Source of the DNA: Psychrobacter piechaudii
GTDB taxonomy: Bacteria > Pseudomonadota > Gammaproteobacteria > Pseudomonadales > Moraxellaceae
Reading direction: 5' to 3'
DNA length: 52,325 bases
NCBI RefSeq assembly: GCF_900162825.1
Contig: NZ_FUGE01000208.1
Span: 1-52,325, forward strand
Position numbers and translations under genes: made by a program. Below, piece after piece: positions 17,073 through 24,849 of the stretch. Numbering within the stretch: the first letter of the stretch is position 1; each line of letters opens with the position of its first letter. The notes below the pieces were generated by a model. That model was not told the origin of the DNA and did no database searches. It was given only the letters and a program-made list of their open reading frames with translations.

Positions 17073-17187
17073 GTGCCTGTTGGTTTTATACTTACCCCTT
17101 CTCATCCCTTTATTCATATAGCTTCATCGCAGTGTTAAAACTTCAGATAAGCCCTTCCCGATTTTAATTTAGTAAGCACTAGCTTGG

Positions 17188-17625
17188 AGCTGATTTAAAG
17201 AGAGATTGTTAACTAATACTAGTTAGTGGTTAAGCCAATCTATGGTGACTAATTACATGGTGGCTAAATAGTGACCATTTTGTGACCTAGCCTCTTATCG
17301 ATATATCAAGTATGTTCATAGTAAAAAACAGCTTTTTTCACTTCTGAACTAATAACTCTGCAACTTATTGTACTCAATTTATCCTAAGCTATCTCTGCAA
17401 CCATCACAAACTTTCGCGACACTCTGTGTCGTTTATTTTTTTCATATTAAAAAATCCTAAAGCCTAGGTAATATAGTAAAGTAGGCAAACACGCCCATAG
17501 TTCAGTTAAGCGAGTTTGTTGTGTTACAGCACAATCTAATGCAGAGTCGCTTTCCATTTGATTTAAAAGCCACGACATTCTTTGAAGATTTGCTAATATA
17601 TTTGATTATATTTAGAGGATATATA
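17188..17625. other. Degenerate intergenic stretch before the collapsed island copy
   Basis: About 440 bp without a convincing gene. The first 100 bp still weakly resemble 24450-24560. The rest is AT-rich. It ends in a good ribosome-binding site (AGAGG at 17614-17618) before the decayed LRR start. Confidence 0.5.
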
Positions 17626-17806
17626 ATGATAGCTCAACCACTGAAGTATGGATGCAAGAACTTTGGGATTGGGCTGATAAACACAATATTAGAAGCCTAC
17701 TACATGACGCCCAACCTTTACTTGAGGCTACAGAGATTCCAATTTATTTTGGATATAAGATAAAAGAGATTCCGGAGAGTATTGGCAAGCTTAGCAACCT
17801 ACATGA
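17626..17806 (+). pseudogene. 5' remnant of a leucine-rich-repeat gene (paralogue of the LRR gene at 25974)
   Basis: ATG at 17626 has a good RBS (AGAGG, 7-base gap), but that frame leaves the coding frame after one codon. In the next frame the sequence reads WMQELWDWADKHNIRSLLHD and then EATEIPIYFGYKIKEIPESI followed by GKLSNLHE. The intact gene at 25974 starts MTNNKNAEPWMQELWNLADK, so the match begins at the same distance from the start; a one-base deletion just after the ATG explains the shift. KIKEIPESIGKLSNL is one LRR unit. The frame then runs into the remnant of a different gene at 17807, marking a deletion junction. Confidence 0.8.
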
Positions 17807-17866
17807 AACGAGATGGTTGATCTTTTGGCTAGTAAGCTGCAAGTAGCTGAACAGGCTTCTTCATAG
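17807..17866 (+). pseudogene. 3' remnant of the DUF262/HNH gene (paralogue of the end of the gene at 37444)
   Basis: One frame reads NEMVDLLASKLQVAEQASS and stop; the intact gene at 38916-38973 ends NEMVDLLVNNLQIAEQVSS and stop. DNA similarity (about 85% by eye over 65 bp) continues through the stop into TAGTTTCTA. This piece is joined directly to the LRR remnant, whereas in the intact island about 11-13 kb separates the two. Confidence 0.8.
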
Positions 17867-17880
17867 TTTCTAGCTAATAA

Positions 17881-17966
17881 CCTCATACAACATTGACTAT
17901 AAGCGCTTCAGACTTGTGCTTACTAAACAGTTTTATTAGGTGAGTGTTTGCAGTTTGGGGTATGAG
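17881..17966 (+). repeat. 86-bp direct repeat, copy A
   Basis: Begins CCTCATACA and ends GGGGTATGAG. Shares with copy B the layout CCTCATAC...CTTA..AAACA..TTTTAT.AGGTG.GTGTTTG...TTG.GG...GAG, roughly two-thirds identical. The ends CCTCATAC and GTATGAG are inverted. No coding role is visible; it sits in sequence inserted between the HNH-gene remnant and the conserved CTAATATAAGTTAT block at about 18108. Confidence 0.6.
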
Positions 17967-17990
17967 CATAAACTGTTACATCAGATAAAG

Positions 17991-18037
17991 CCATATCGAT
18001 ACTTATTATTATACCCACCAACATCATATCGATATGG
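17991..18037. repeat. 11-bp perfect inverted repeat
   Basis: CCATATCGATA at 17991-18001 and TATCGATATGG at 18027-18037 with a 25-bp AT-rich loop. Lies in the inserted non-coding stretch after the collapsed island; could be a binding site or mobile-element relic. No function assigned. Confidence 0.5.
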
Positions 18038-18183
18038 ACTATTACATGAATCAAAGCTAGTCAACCCAAGGGGCCTCCACTGCTATTTGTCTAGATGTGA
18101 AAGACCCTAATATAAGTTATTTATAAGCTTAACTATTACTTCATTACTTATGGTCTGTAATACTTATATTTTCTGACCTATAT

Positions 18184-18270
18184 CCTCATACAGCCTAGAC
18201 CATGAGACTTTCAATCTTATACTTGATAAACAATTTTATCAGGTGGGTGTTTGAATGTTGAGGTTTGAGG
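18184..18270 (+). repeat. 87-bp direct repeat, copy B
   Basis: Begins CCTCATACAG and ends GAGGTTTGAGG; contains GATAAACAATTTTATC, a small hairpin. Paired with copy A at 17881. It ends only 12 bp from the stop of the sulfatase gene, so it could serve as that gene's 3' region on the minus strand. Confidence 0.55.
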
Positions 18271-18281
18271 ATTTATAAGTT

Positions 18282-20336
18282 TCAATCCTCCGGCAGTACT
18301 ATACCGAAAGATTCTGGCGGTTTCTCAAATAAACTTAAGAACCTCATTAAATCCATCTTGCTCCCGTCAATAGTCAACTCGTCAGTAAATAGTATTTTTT
18401 TAACCCCTGCTTCACCGATCAACATGTCAATAAACAAAGGATGCGTAAGACTGAGCGTAGCATTGACTTCATGTTGTAATGGAACCTTGTTATCTAATAA
18501 CCGATGATGTAGAACAGCATTCTCTACCCATAATAAATAGCTTTCATTCAAATCAGTAAAATTAATCTTGATACGCCAGTCTTTATCAGTAGCGTTCTCA
18601 GATTTTAGACGAACTGCTAGGGTATCAAAGAAATTCGATACGGGTGTTTGCTCGAAAACACCTTTCATAGAAGCCATATCAATGCCTTTATTAGGAGTGC
18701 CTTGACGAAGCTCTTGCGCTGCTGTCAAATAAACATCACGCCAAGGTCCCGACTCTGCTTGATATCCAAGCTGATCGTAACTGCTAGCAAGTAGTTTTCG
18801 GGCAGCCATATTATTTGGTTCAGCAAATACCAGGTGGTTCAATAATTCAGCACTCCATCTATAGTCTCCTTTATCAAACGCAGTCTGAGACTGTGCTAGC
18901 ATCTTTTCACTACCAATCATCGCTACATAAGCACTCGCTCGTTGAGAGTCAGGCAACGGATCTAGATGCGCAGGATTGGCATCATACCAACCAAGATAGT
19001 TCTGATAGACAGCGCGTGCATTATGTTTGACCGTGCCATAATACTCACGATTAGAGAATACTTTAGCTAAGCTAGGCGGTAATTTTATATCTTCCGCAAT
19101 TTCACCAGGTGTCATACCCTTATTCATTCGACGTACGGTTTGGTCATGAATGAATTTATACGTATCGCGCTGTTGGGTTAAAAAGGTTTGAATTTTTTCT
19201 TGACCCCACATAGGCCAATGATGACTAGCAAAGTAAATATCAGCGTCGTCAAACAAATTTCGTGCCTCTTCAATGTAATTGCTCCATTTCAGCGCATCAC
19301 GAACTTTCGCACCTCGTAACGTATAGAGATTATGCATATTGCGTGAAACTAGCTCAGCTCCGCCAAAAGCCTTGTATTTAGGCAAATAAAAGGTCAGCTC
19401 CGCGGGTGCTTCTGATTCTGGGGTATATTGAAAATTAAAATCTACCCCGTCTACTTTTAGGTTCGTAGGTGTAGCATTAACAAGTTGAGTAGGTTTAATA
19501 ACACTAAACTGACCAAAGGCTGGTCCTTTACCTAAACCTGTATCAACATGACCATATTCATCTCGTGCTAAATCTTTACCATACATATAAACGGCGCGAC
19601 GACTCATCGCGGTACCAGCAATAATGTTTTCACTCGTCGCTTCTTCCATAAATCCATCAGGAGCAATAATTGGAATATTCTGTTTAGCAATATCTTCTTG
19701 ACTGATGATACCTAATACCCCACCGAAATGGTCAATATGACTATGGGTAAAAATAATAGCGCTAATGTTCGTCATATTTGAATAACGCGTAGCCAGATGT
19801 TTCATGGCAAAATCAAACGCGTACTTTGCCGTTTCTTTTGAAGTCATCGTATCGATTACAATCCATCCACTATCTCCTTTGATCAGGGTCATGTTAGACA
19901 AATCGAAACCACGCAACTGGTAAATACCAGGAGTCACTTCGAATAATCCCTGAATATTATTAAGCTTAGCTTGTCGCCATAGACTGGGATTAACTGTGTC
20001 TGGAGCATCGCCTTTAATAAAGTCATAAGCAGCCATATCCCAAACGTTTTTGGTAGCATCAGATGAAGATGGTATTTGCATACCGTCTATACTAGCAATT
20101 AGGCCACGACGCGCATCTTCGAAGTCCTGCTGATCCGCTATATTGAGCTCATTAGCGATTTGGCGATTGGCCTCAATAGTACTGGCTGTTGCAGCACGTT
20201 CGCCATCACTAACTGCTATTTTAGTTGTTGATGAATCATTACAGGCTACTAGCAGCATGCTACTACAAAGTAGTAGCAGTCGACTTGGTCTCAAAATACT
20301 AGAACGAGTGCTCTTTAAGAAGATGATGTTTACCAT
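18282..20336 (-). CDS. SdsA/BDS1-type alkyl sulfatase, lipoprotein
   Basis: A 684-residue alkyl/aryl sulfatase of the metallo-beta-lactamase fold. The N-terminus ends in LLVAC with the lipobox cysteine at 32, so the mature protein should be lipid-anchored outside the cytoplasm. The di-zinc motif THSHIDHFGG is at 197-206, with further ligands in GGAELVSRNMHNLYTLRG and ASHHWPMWG. Residues 530-680 form the SCP2-like C-terminal domain seen in SdsA1 (SFFDTLAVRL...). Family role: hydrolysis of primary alkyl sulfates such as SDS to alcohol and sulfate, giving growth on or tolerance to detergents. The AraC-type gene is divergent and probably controls it. AAAGGAG precedes the ATG. Confidence 0.9.
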   Translation of the reverse strand: MVNIIFLKSTRSSILRPSRLLLLCSSMLLVACNDSSTTKIAVSDGERAATASTIEANRQIANELNIADQQDFEDARRGLIASIDGMQIPSSSDATKNVWDMAAYDFIKGDAPDTVNPSLWRQAKLNNIQGLFEVTPGIYQLRGFDLSNMTLIKGDSGWIVIDTMTSKETAKYAFDFAMKHLATRYSNMTNISAIIFTHSHIDHFGGVLGIISQEDIAKQNIPIIAPDGFMEEATSENIIAGTAMSRRAVYMYGKDLARDEYGHVDTGLGKGPAFGQFSVIKPTQLVNATPTNLKVDGVDFNFQYTPESEAPAELTFYLPKYKAFGGAELVSRNMHNLYTLRGAKVRDALKWSNYIEEARNLFDDADIYFASHHWPMWGQEKIQTFLTQQRDTYKFIHDQTVRRMNKGMTPGEIAEDIKLPPSLAKVFSNREYYGTVKHNARAVYQNYLGWYDANPAHLDPLPDSQRASAYVAMIGSEKMLAQSQTAFDKGDYRWSAELLNHLVFAEPNNMAARKLLASSYDQLGYQAESGPWRDVYLTAAQELRQGTPNKGIDMASMKGVFEQTPVSNFFDTLAVRLKSENATDKDWRIKINFTDLNESYLLWVENAVLHHRLLDNKVPLQHEVNATLSLTHPLFIDMLIGEAGVKKILFTDELTIDGSKMDLMRFLSLFEKPPESFGIVLPED

Positions 20337-20449
20337 TAAAAACTCCTTTTTTTAGTAAACTTTATTAGTTTAAATTTTAATGACACAATGGTTTAAAGTT
20401 TGGAAATATTTTCTCTATTAGTTAAGCGCATAGATAAACGAGAATTAAT

Positions 20450-21535
20450 ATGCAAGACAAAAAATTTACTGTTCATAAAAGCATGGTGCTTTCTAATAGA
20501 AAGGCGCTAGCTTTATATTTATTTAAGATTAATCGTGCTGAAGATATTCCTAAGATCATGGCACTATCTGTAGATTTAGATACTTTTAGAGGTGATCGTG
20601 TTCCCTTGGAAATTGTCACCCGTGAAATTGATTTAGCCGTACAACTCCTTCAAGAAGACTACATAGGGTTAAAAATAATGGAGCTCACTGATGTAAAAGC
20701 ACTACCTTTGTATAAAGGTATAAAACTGTGTATTAACCCTTTACTAGAAGCTGAAATAGAGATCCCATTTATTGTGCTTTGCCGTTTAGTTAGCCGTTAC
20801 TTCAAAATTATCACCGAGTCCATACAAGTTACTTTAGTGATAGAAAAAAGCTTCTTACGGTTAGACTTTAATCCAAGTTTGCCAGACATAGCTAATAACC
20901 ATCAAATTGATGGTGTCATACTCGCTGTACATAAAATCTTAGCCGAGTTCAGTACTCTACAGCCTGTAAGACTTACTATTGCGCACCGGAATTCAACACA
21001 CGGCAGTGAACTATATAACAAACTTCTAGGTGTTCCAGCTGAGCTTTCTAGCAAAAGAAATAGTTTATATTATCCATTAATGAAAAATTATAACTCTCAA
21101 TCAGATTTGAACTTATCGACAGGTGCTGACACATCAATTGAAAGAAGCTTTTTCATTGGGCCGTTGCACTATATGCTTGATAAAGAGTTTCCTGATTTGA
21201 GCTACGCTGAGCGCTGTCAACATATCTTGATGACTGTCATAGGAATTAGTGAAGCAACCCGTGAGACTGTAGCGCAAATTCTAAATATGAGCGTCAGTAG
21301 CTTGCAAAGACGGTTACGTGAAGAAAAAACCTCGTTTCAAAAATTACTACTACATACGAAAAAGGTAATGGCTGATGAATTCTTAGTGAAGCAGAACCTC
21401 TCAGCTACTGATGTGGCTTTCCTATTGGGGTATCAATCTCATAGTCAGTTCTTTCAAGCTTTTAAACGCTGGTATTCAATGACTCCGATGGCTTATCAAA
21501 AGTTACATCAGAGTCATGATAGATCAGAGTATTGA
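20450..21535 (+). CDS. AraC-family regulator with arabinose-binding-like domain (OruR type)
   Basis: A 361-residue regulator. Residues about 30-220 form the Arabinose_bd (OruR-like) domain, with DYIGLKIMELTDVKALPLYK; residues 255-355 are the double helix-turn-helix, with VAQILNMSVSSLQRRLREEK and ATDVAFLLGYQSHSQFFQAF followed by KRWYSMTPMAYQ. It is divergent from the alkyl sulfatase gene with 113 bp between starts, the usual place for a local activator of a catabolic gene. Inducer unknown. Confidence 0.88.
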   Translation: MQDKKFTVHKSMVLSNRKALALYLFKINRAEDIPKIMALSVDLDTFRGDRVPLEIVTREIDLAVQLLQEDYIGLKIMELTDVKALPLYKGIKLCINPLLEAEIEIPFIVLCRLVSRYFKIITESIQVTLVIEKSFLRLDFNPSLPDIANNHQIDGVILAVHKILAEFSTLQPVRLTIAHRNSTHGSELYNKLLGVPAELSSKRNSLYYPLMKNYNSQSDLNLSTGADTSIERSFFIGPLHYMLDKEFPDLSYAERCQHILMTVIGISEATRETVAQILNMSVSSLQRRLREEKTSFQKLLLHTKKVMADEFLVKQNLSATDVAFLLGYQSHSQFFQAFKRWYSMTPMAYQKLHQSHDRSEY

Positions 21536-21546
21536 GCTGTAGCTAC

Positions 21547-22039
21547 CTACCGAGATAAAGACTCATAAGCATTACACCCTAATGCCTCAAACTCGGCTTT
21601 AGTAAAGTACTCAACACTTGGTAAAAACTCTCCTAACACCTCTTTTTCGTCTCCAGGTACTGAAGTATTCTGGATAGCATTCTCAAAATCATCAGCAGGA
21701 AGCATATGTCTCATAAGTAATAGCCCATCCGTTTCATGATCTTGTCTACCAGGAACAATAGAAAAACCATCGCCTTTTTCTGACCAAGGTAGGAAGCCTA
21801 CGCCACATTCATCAGTAGCATTAGCTGGACGATCTGAGGGCAAACTAGTAGCAATGGTATAGTAACCATCTGGATTAATAGTGACTTGCTCATCGTATAA
21901 ACAACCCGTTACTAGCCTCGGGAGGGTTAGGATTTGGAGTAGCACCAATTGTATCTTCATTATCGTCACCACAAGCTGTCAACAATCCAAGGCTAACAAT
22001 CATGGTACTGGTTAAGGTAAGTCTTTTAAGATTGAGCAT
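21547..22039 (-). pseudogene. Frameshifted, internally shortened lipoprotein gene
   Basis: ATG at 22037-22039 with RBS AGGAG opens MLNLKRLTLTSTMIVSLGLL, then TACGDDNEDT (a lipobox cysteine) and a Pro/Asn linker, and meets TGA after 49 codons. The next frame continues LYDEQVTINPDGYYTI, then CGVGFLPWSEKGDG, RHMLPADDFENAIQ and FTKAEFEALGCNA to the stop at 21547. That second part resembles the C-terminus of a larger conserved bacterial family (DGYYTI...RPANA...CGV.WLPW...ILRHMLP). The signal peptide therefore joins nearly directly to the C-terminal end: a large internal deletion plus frameshift is the simplest reading. Function unknown. Confidence 0.7.
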
Positions 22040-22213
22040 AAGTACTCCTGTTCATCATAGTTACATCCTTGTTTAGCATTACACTAAATACCGACTACCG
22101 TAATGAATCTAACAGGATTATTACTTATTCAATAGATGCATTCGAGTCAATTAAATGTAGCTACTATGTCTATTCGGGTCATATGTTAATTACTGCATAT
22201 TAGTTGTTAAAAA

Positions 22214-22240
22214 AGCCATCTAACCAATAGGTAGATGGCT
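22214..22240 (-). terminator. Hairpin with minus-strand T-run
   Basis: AGCCATCTA and TAGATGGCT form a 9-bp stem around 9 bases; the minus strand continues into six T. It lies about 100 bp past the stop of the minus-strand remnant at 22338-22505 and was probably that gene's terminator. Confidence 0.6.
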
Positions 22241-22337
22241 TGCTTTATATTAGATATCTTTATTTATAGTTTTAGTATCAATCTACTTTGTAATCTCTCT
22301 CACTAGCCGCATCATCTTTACCTGTCTAAGGATGAGC

Positions 22338-22505
22338 TCAATCGTAACGATCATATTTTTCACTGACCATCTCGTAAGTTGTAGAGGCACCAAAACTAGT
22401 ATAATGATTAATATCATTGATCGTCGGACCGAGCTGCTTGACCAACCCTACTTGCAATACGTTGCTATTGATATACTTATCAATATTACTATGCTTAACG
22501 CCCAT
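22338..22505 (-). pseudogene. C-terminal remnant of an unidentified gene
   Basis: A 55-codon frame with protein-like composition, containing KHSNIDKYINSNVLQVGLVK and NDINHYTSFGASTTYEMVSE before the TGA. Upstream the same frame meets a stop 5 codons before the ATG, and there is no RBS. Together with the terminator at 22214 it looks like the surviving end of a larger gene. I do not recognise the family. Confidence 0.45.
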
Positions 22506-22519
22506 TCCCTTAGGCTTTG

Positions 22520-22741
22520 GCTACTCCAGTTTTGCCACCTACTTATGACAATGCCTATATCGAATCTGAAGGCGACGCTATGGATGTAGATGGTGGGGTT
22601 TATGAAAATGGTACTATCAATATGTATAACGTCGGCAACAATTACTCTGTAACCCGCTATACCCTTAACACCCAAGGCAAGGTAATTAAAAAGAAAGTCT
22701 TCTCAGACTGGTATGAAGCACAAGAAGATCTTTATCGTTAA
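22520..22741 (+). pseudogene. C-terminal remnant of an unidentified gene, plus strand
   Basis: A frame of about 73 codons reading TYDNAYIESEGDAMDVDGGV, then NMYNVGNNYSVTRYTLNTQG and FSDWYEAQEDLYR, ending in TAA. Composition and codon use look genuine but the only upstream starts lack an RBS, and an in-frame TAG lies two codons before the first possible start (TTG at 22517). It begins 12 bp from the minus-strand remnant, so two unrelated truncated genes are joined here. Family not recognised. Confidence 0.45.
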
Positions 22742-22750
22742 GGCCACGCT

Positions 22751-23686
22751 CTATCTACTTTCATGCAAATGCGCGTTTTGCTTATGATGCTTGACCATAT
22801 ATTTGCCAAGCAGTGGTAAGCAAAACGCCGGTAATTGAAACGCACCCAGTAAAGGCAGGAACATGGCGCCCATAAACGGAACGGTAATGGTATAAGCCAG
22901 TAATACATTACGCCCACCACATACTATGGCTGCGACAATGGCATTTTCATAACCAAAACGACGATAAATAAAGTAAGCGCTGAAATAAAAGAACAATGCC
23001 AATACAGAGCTAAGCGCTAATAATGACAGCGCTTGCCATATATCTTGATCAAAGGTCTCACGAAACCCTGCCATGAGCCCTAGGGGAAATAAAAGCAGCA
23101 GTAAAATATTAAACTGTGCAACTTTTGGATAATAACGAGAGAGAACATCAGGGGCAATGAAGCAACGTGCGGCAACGGCTAAAACCATTGGCATAATTAT
23201 ATATATCACTAAACGTTTGATATAAGTCGCCAAATCTAAATGGGCATTTTTATCACCAAACAGCCACAATACACCCAATAAAGTACAAGGCATAACCAGC
23301 GTTGCAGCGATGGTTTTTGCCATGGCCAGCTGCGCATCAAACCCTACCGCATTGACCAGAGCTCCACTCCCAAACAAAGGCGCTGTGGCACCAAGCCCCG
23401 CAATTGCCAGTAATAAGTCACCACGCACACCAAAGGCATAACTGATTAACACTAAAACCAGGCTCATGCCCGCACTTTGCAACACTGCAAAGCCCCACAC
23501 ATACTTTGTCACAATGCGCTTTAATAGTGCATATTGATCAATACCCAGTAAAGTAAAGAACATTAAGAAGAACAGCACTTCGGGTAAATACGCCAATACG
23601 GCATTGGATAAGTCTGGAAAAACAAAGCCCACAACTGCGCAAAGTGGCATGATTAAGGTGCTATGACGCGCAATAAAACGAAGCAT
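22751..23686 (-). CDS. Bile acid:sodium symporter (BASS/SBF)-like transporter
   Basis: A 311-residue integral membrane protein with about ten hydrophobic segments. GSGALVNAVGFDAQLAMAKT and VAAIVCGGRNVLLAYTITVP resemble the crossover helices of the BASS fold (the GxRN-type motif in the second). Substrates in bacteria range from bile acids to organic anions and cannot be inferred. RBS AGGAAAG lies 5 bases before the ATG. No linked genes; it is isolated between decayed sequence and the second tRNA operon. Confidence 0.72.
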   Translation of the reverse strand: MLRFIARHSTLIMPLCAVVGFVFPDLSNAVLAYLPEVLFFLMFFTLLGIDQYALLKRIVTKYVWGFAVLQSAGMSLVLVLISYAFGVRGDLLLAIAGLGATAPLFGSGALVNAVGFDAQLAMAKTIAATLVMPCTLLGVLWLFGDKNAHLDLATYIKRLVIYIIMPMVLAVAARCFIAPDVLSRYYPKVAQFNILLLLLFPLGLMAGFRETFDQDIWQALSLLALSSVLALFFYFSAYFIYRRFGYENAIVAAIVCGGRNVLLAYTITVPFMGAMFLPLLGAFQLPAFCLPLLGKYMVKHHKQNAHLHESR

Positions 23687-23913
23687 GGCCTTTCCTAAAA
23701 CTTATTTTGATCAACGCTTATTTAGCCTAATAACTGTGTCTTGAGAAGCAAAACAGCCATAGCGTCTAAATAACCCTTATTTTTCAAACGCTATGTTATA
23801 CCGTTATTCTCGATGAGTTACAAATATTATAGTACCCGCTAGTCTATTTAAGGGGTTAAACGGGATAGACTCTGCCTATATTCTTACTCTTAGATAAAAA
23901 TTGAAAAATATAT
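23687..23913. other. Intergenic stretch between transporter gene and tRNA operon 2
   Basis: About 225 bp of AT-rich DNA with the minus-strand promoter region of the BASS gene; nothing else recognisable. The gap as far as the tRNA-Val gene is filled by the promoter and leader listed separately. Confidence 0.5.
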
Positions 23914-23941
23914 TTGACACATAGGAAATTATGTATATAAT
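23914..23941 (+). promoter_or_regulatory. Strong sigma-70 promoter of tRNA operon 2
   Basis: TTGACA at 23914-23919, 16-base spacer, TATAAT at 23936-23941. The -35 and -10 hexamers equal those of copy 1 although the spacer differs, showing that both promoters are kept. Confidence 0.85.
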
Positions 23942-24011
23942 ACGCATCTACATTCAGAGGACATAGTGATGAAGCTAAGTTCTTTAATGTAGAGCAAAAG
24001 AGTAAGCTCAT

Positions 24012-24064
24012 AGAATTTTCGGTATATGAAAATTCTCTTGCACTCGGATGAAGCAGTGCTTCAT
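24012..24064 (+). other. Two hairpins in the copy-2 tRNA leader insertion
   Basis: AGAATTTTC..GAAAATTCT (24012-24036, 9-bp perfect stem, 7-base loop) and ATGAAGC..GCTTCAT (24048-24064, 7-bp stem, 3-base loop) occupy the insertion that copy 1 lacks. They lie between promoter and tRNA-Val. They could affect processing of the precursor or be a small mobile relic. Confidence 0.6.
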
Positions 24065-24078
24065 TTATTCCTCGCTCA

Positions 24079-24154
24079 GGGTGATTAGCTCAGTTGGTAG
24101 AGCGTCTGCCTTACACGCAGAATGTCGGCAGTTCGAGCCTGTCATCACCCACCA
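24079..24154 (+). tRNA. tRNA-Val (TAC anticodon), second copy
   Basis: Same 76 bases as the gene at 16816: GGGTGAT/ATCACCC acceptor stem, anticodon TAC, encoded CCA. Confidence 0.97.
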
Positions 24155-24193
24155 CTACTTTAGAAAGTGGTTAAATATTCTAAAGCGACCTAA

Positions 24194-24270
24194 GCAGCGG
24201 TAGTTCAGTTGGTTAGAATACCGGCCTGTCACGCCGGGGGTCGCGGGTTCGAGTCCCGTCCGCTGCGCCA
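24194..24270 (+). tRNA. tRNA-Asp (GTC anticodon), second copy
   Basis: Same 77 bases as the gene at 16932: GCAGCGG/CCGCTGC acceptor stem, anticodon GTC, encoded CCA at 24268-24270. Confidence 0.97.
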
Positions 24271-24302
24271 TATTTTAAAACTTAGTTTTAGAACAAAGTT
24301 TC

Positions 24303-24334
24303 AACCTCAAGTATTTAATGCTTGAGGTTTTTTT
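24303..24334 (+). terminator. Terminator of tRNA operon 2
   Basis: Same 9-bp AACCTCAAG/CTTGAGGTT hairpin and T run as in copy 1. Confidence 0.9.
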
Positions 24335-24449
24335 GTGCCTGTTGGTTTTATACTTACCCCTTCTCATCCCTTTATTCATATAGCTTCATCGCAGTGTTAA
24401 AACTTCAGATAAGCCCTTCCCGATTTTAATTTAGTAAGCACTTGCTTGT

Positions 24450-24849
24450 ACCTAGTCTAGAGAATTGTTATTAATCAATTCTAATTACTAGTTAAGACAA
24501 TCTACGGTGACCAATTGCATTGTGACCAAATGGTGACCATTTTGTGACCTTATTAATATACAAGGGAAGATGAATCCACTAGCCAAGATTTAGTCTCATT
24601 CTTTCCCTAGGTCTATATTTTTACGAAACATAGAGTTATCTTATTTTCACACTTTACACTCTTGCTTTTTTTCCATAAATTAGAAACGTCATTAAGTGTC
24701 GCTTACAACCAATACCACTATTGTATTATTTCTTAGTTCAAGTAATATTAACTTTGTTGAAATCTATATTAACAAGAAGATGCAAACAAAGATGTGTCCA
24801 AGATAATATCGTTTTCTCCAACTTAAAAATATATACAAGGAGAATCATC
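24450..24849. other. Region between tRNA operon 2 and the island
   Basis: 400 bp, AT-rich. An open frame from 24721 leads into the first island gene, but the 43 codons before 24850 have no RBS and poor coding character, so they are treated as leader. It probably contains the island promoter; I see no clear consensus pair. Confidence 0.5.

Larger units (their letters stand above)
16720..17187 (+). repeat. tRNA-operon direct repeat, copy 1
   Basis: Promoter, leader, tRNA-Val, tRNA-Asp, terminator and about 115 bp beyond are nearly identical to 23905-24449. The main difference is a roughly 75-bp insertion in the leader of copy 2. Similarity fades after the GTAAGCACTAGCTTGG region, but short matches such as GTGACCATTTTGTGACC continue in both. 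The two copies are direct repeats about 7.26 kb apart and could recombine. Confidence 0.9.
23905..24449 (+). repeat. tRNA-operon direct repeat, copy 2
   Basis: Second copy of the unit at 16720-17187. Differences: several substitutions in the promoter spacer and leader, a leader insertion of about 75 bp (near 23995-24074), and a few changes between the tRNAs. Both tRNA genes and the terminator are unchanged. Confidence 0.9.

Noticed and set aside
17521-17763. 80-codon ORF from 17521
   Set aside because: It is the wrong frame over the LRR remnant; only its internal ATG at 17626 matters, as the old LRR start.
22448-22675. 75-codon minus-strand ORF
   Set aside because: Composition is poor (Ile/Ser-rich, overlapping two better frames); it is the shadow of the plus-strand remnant at 22520-22741.
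24721-24849. 43-codon N-terminal extension of the first shared-domain protein
   Set aside because: No RBS, hydrophobic/basic mix unlike the rest, and an ideal AAGGAG site precedes the ATG at 24850.
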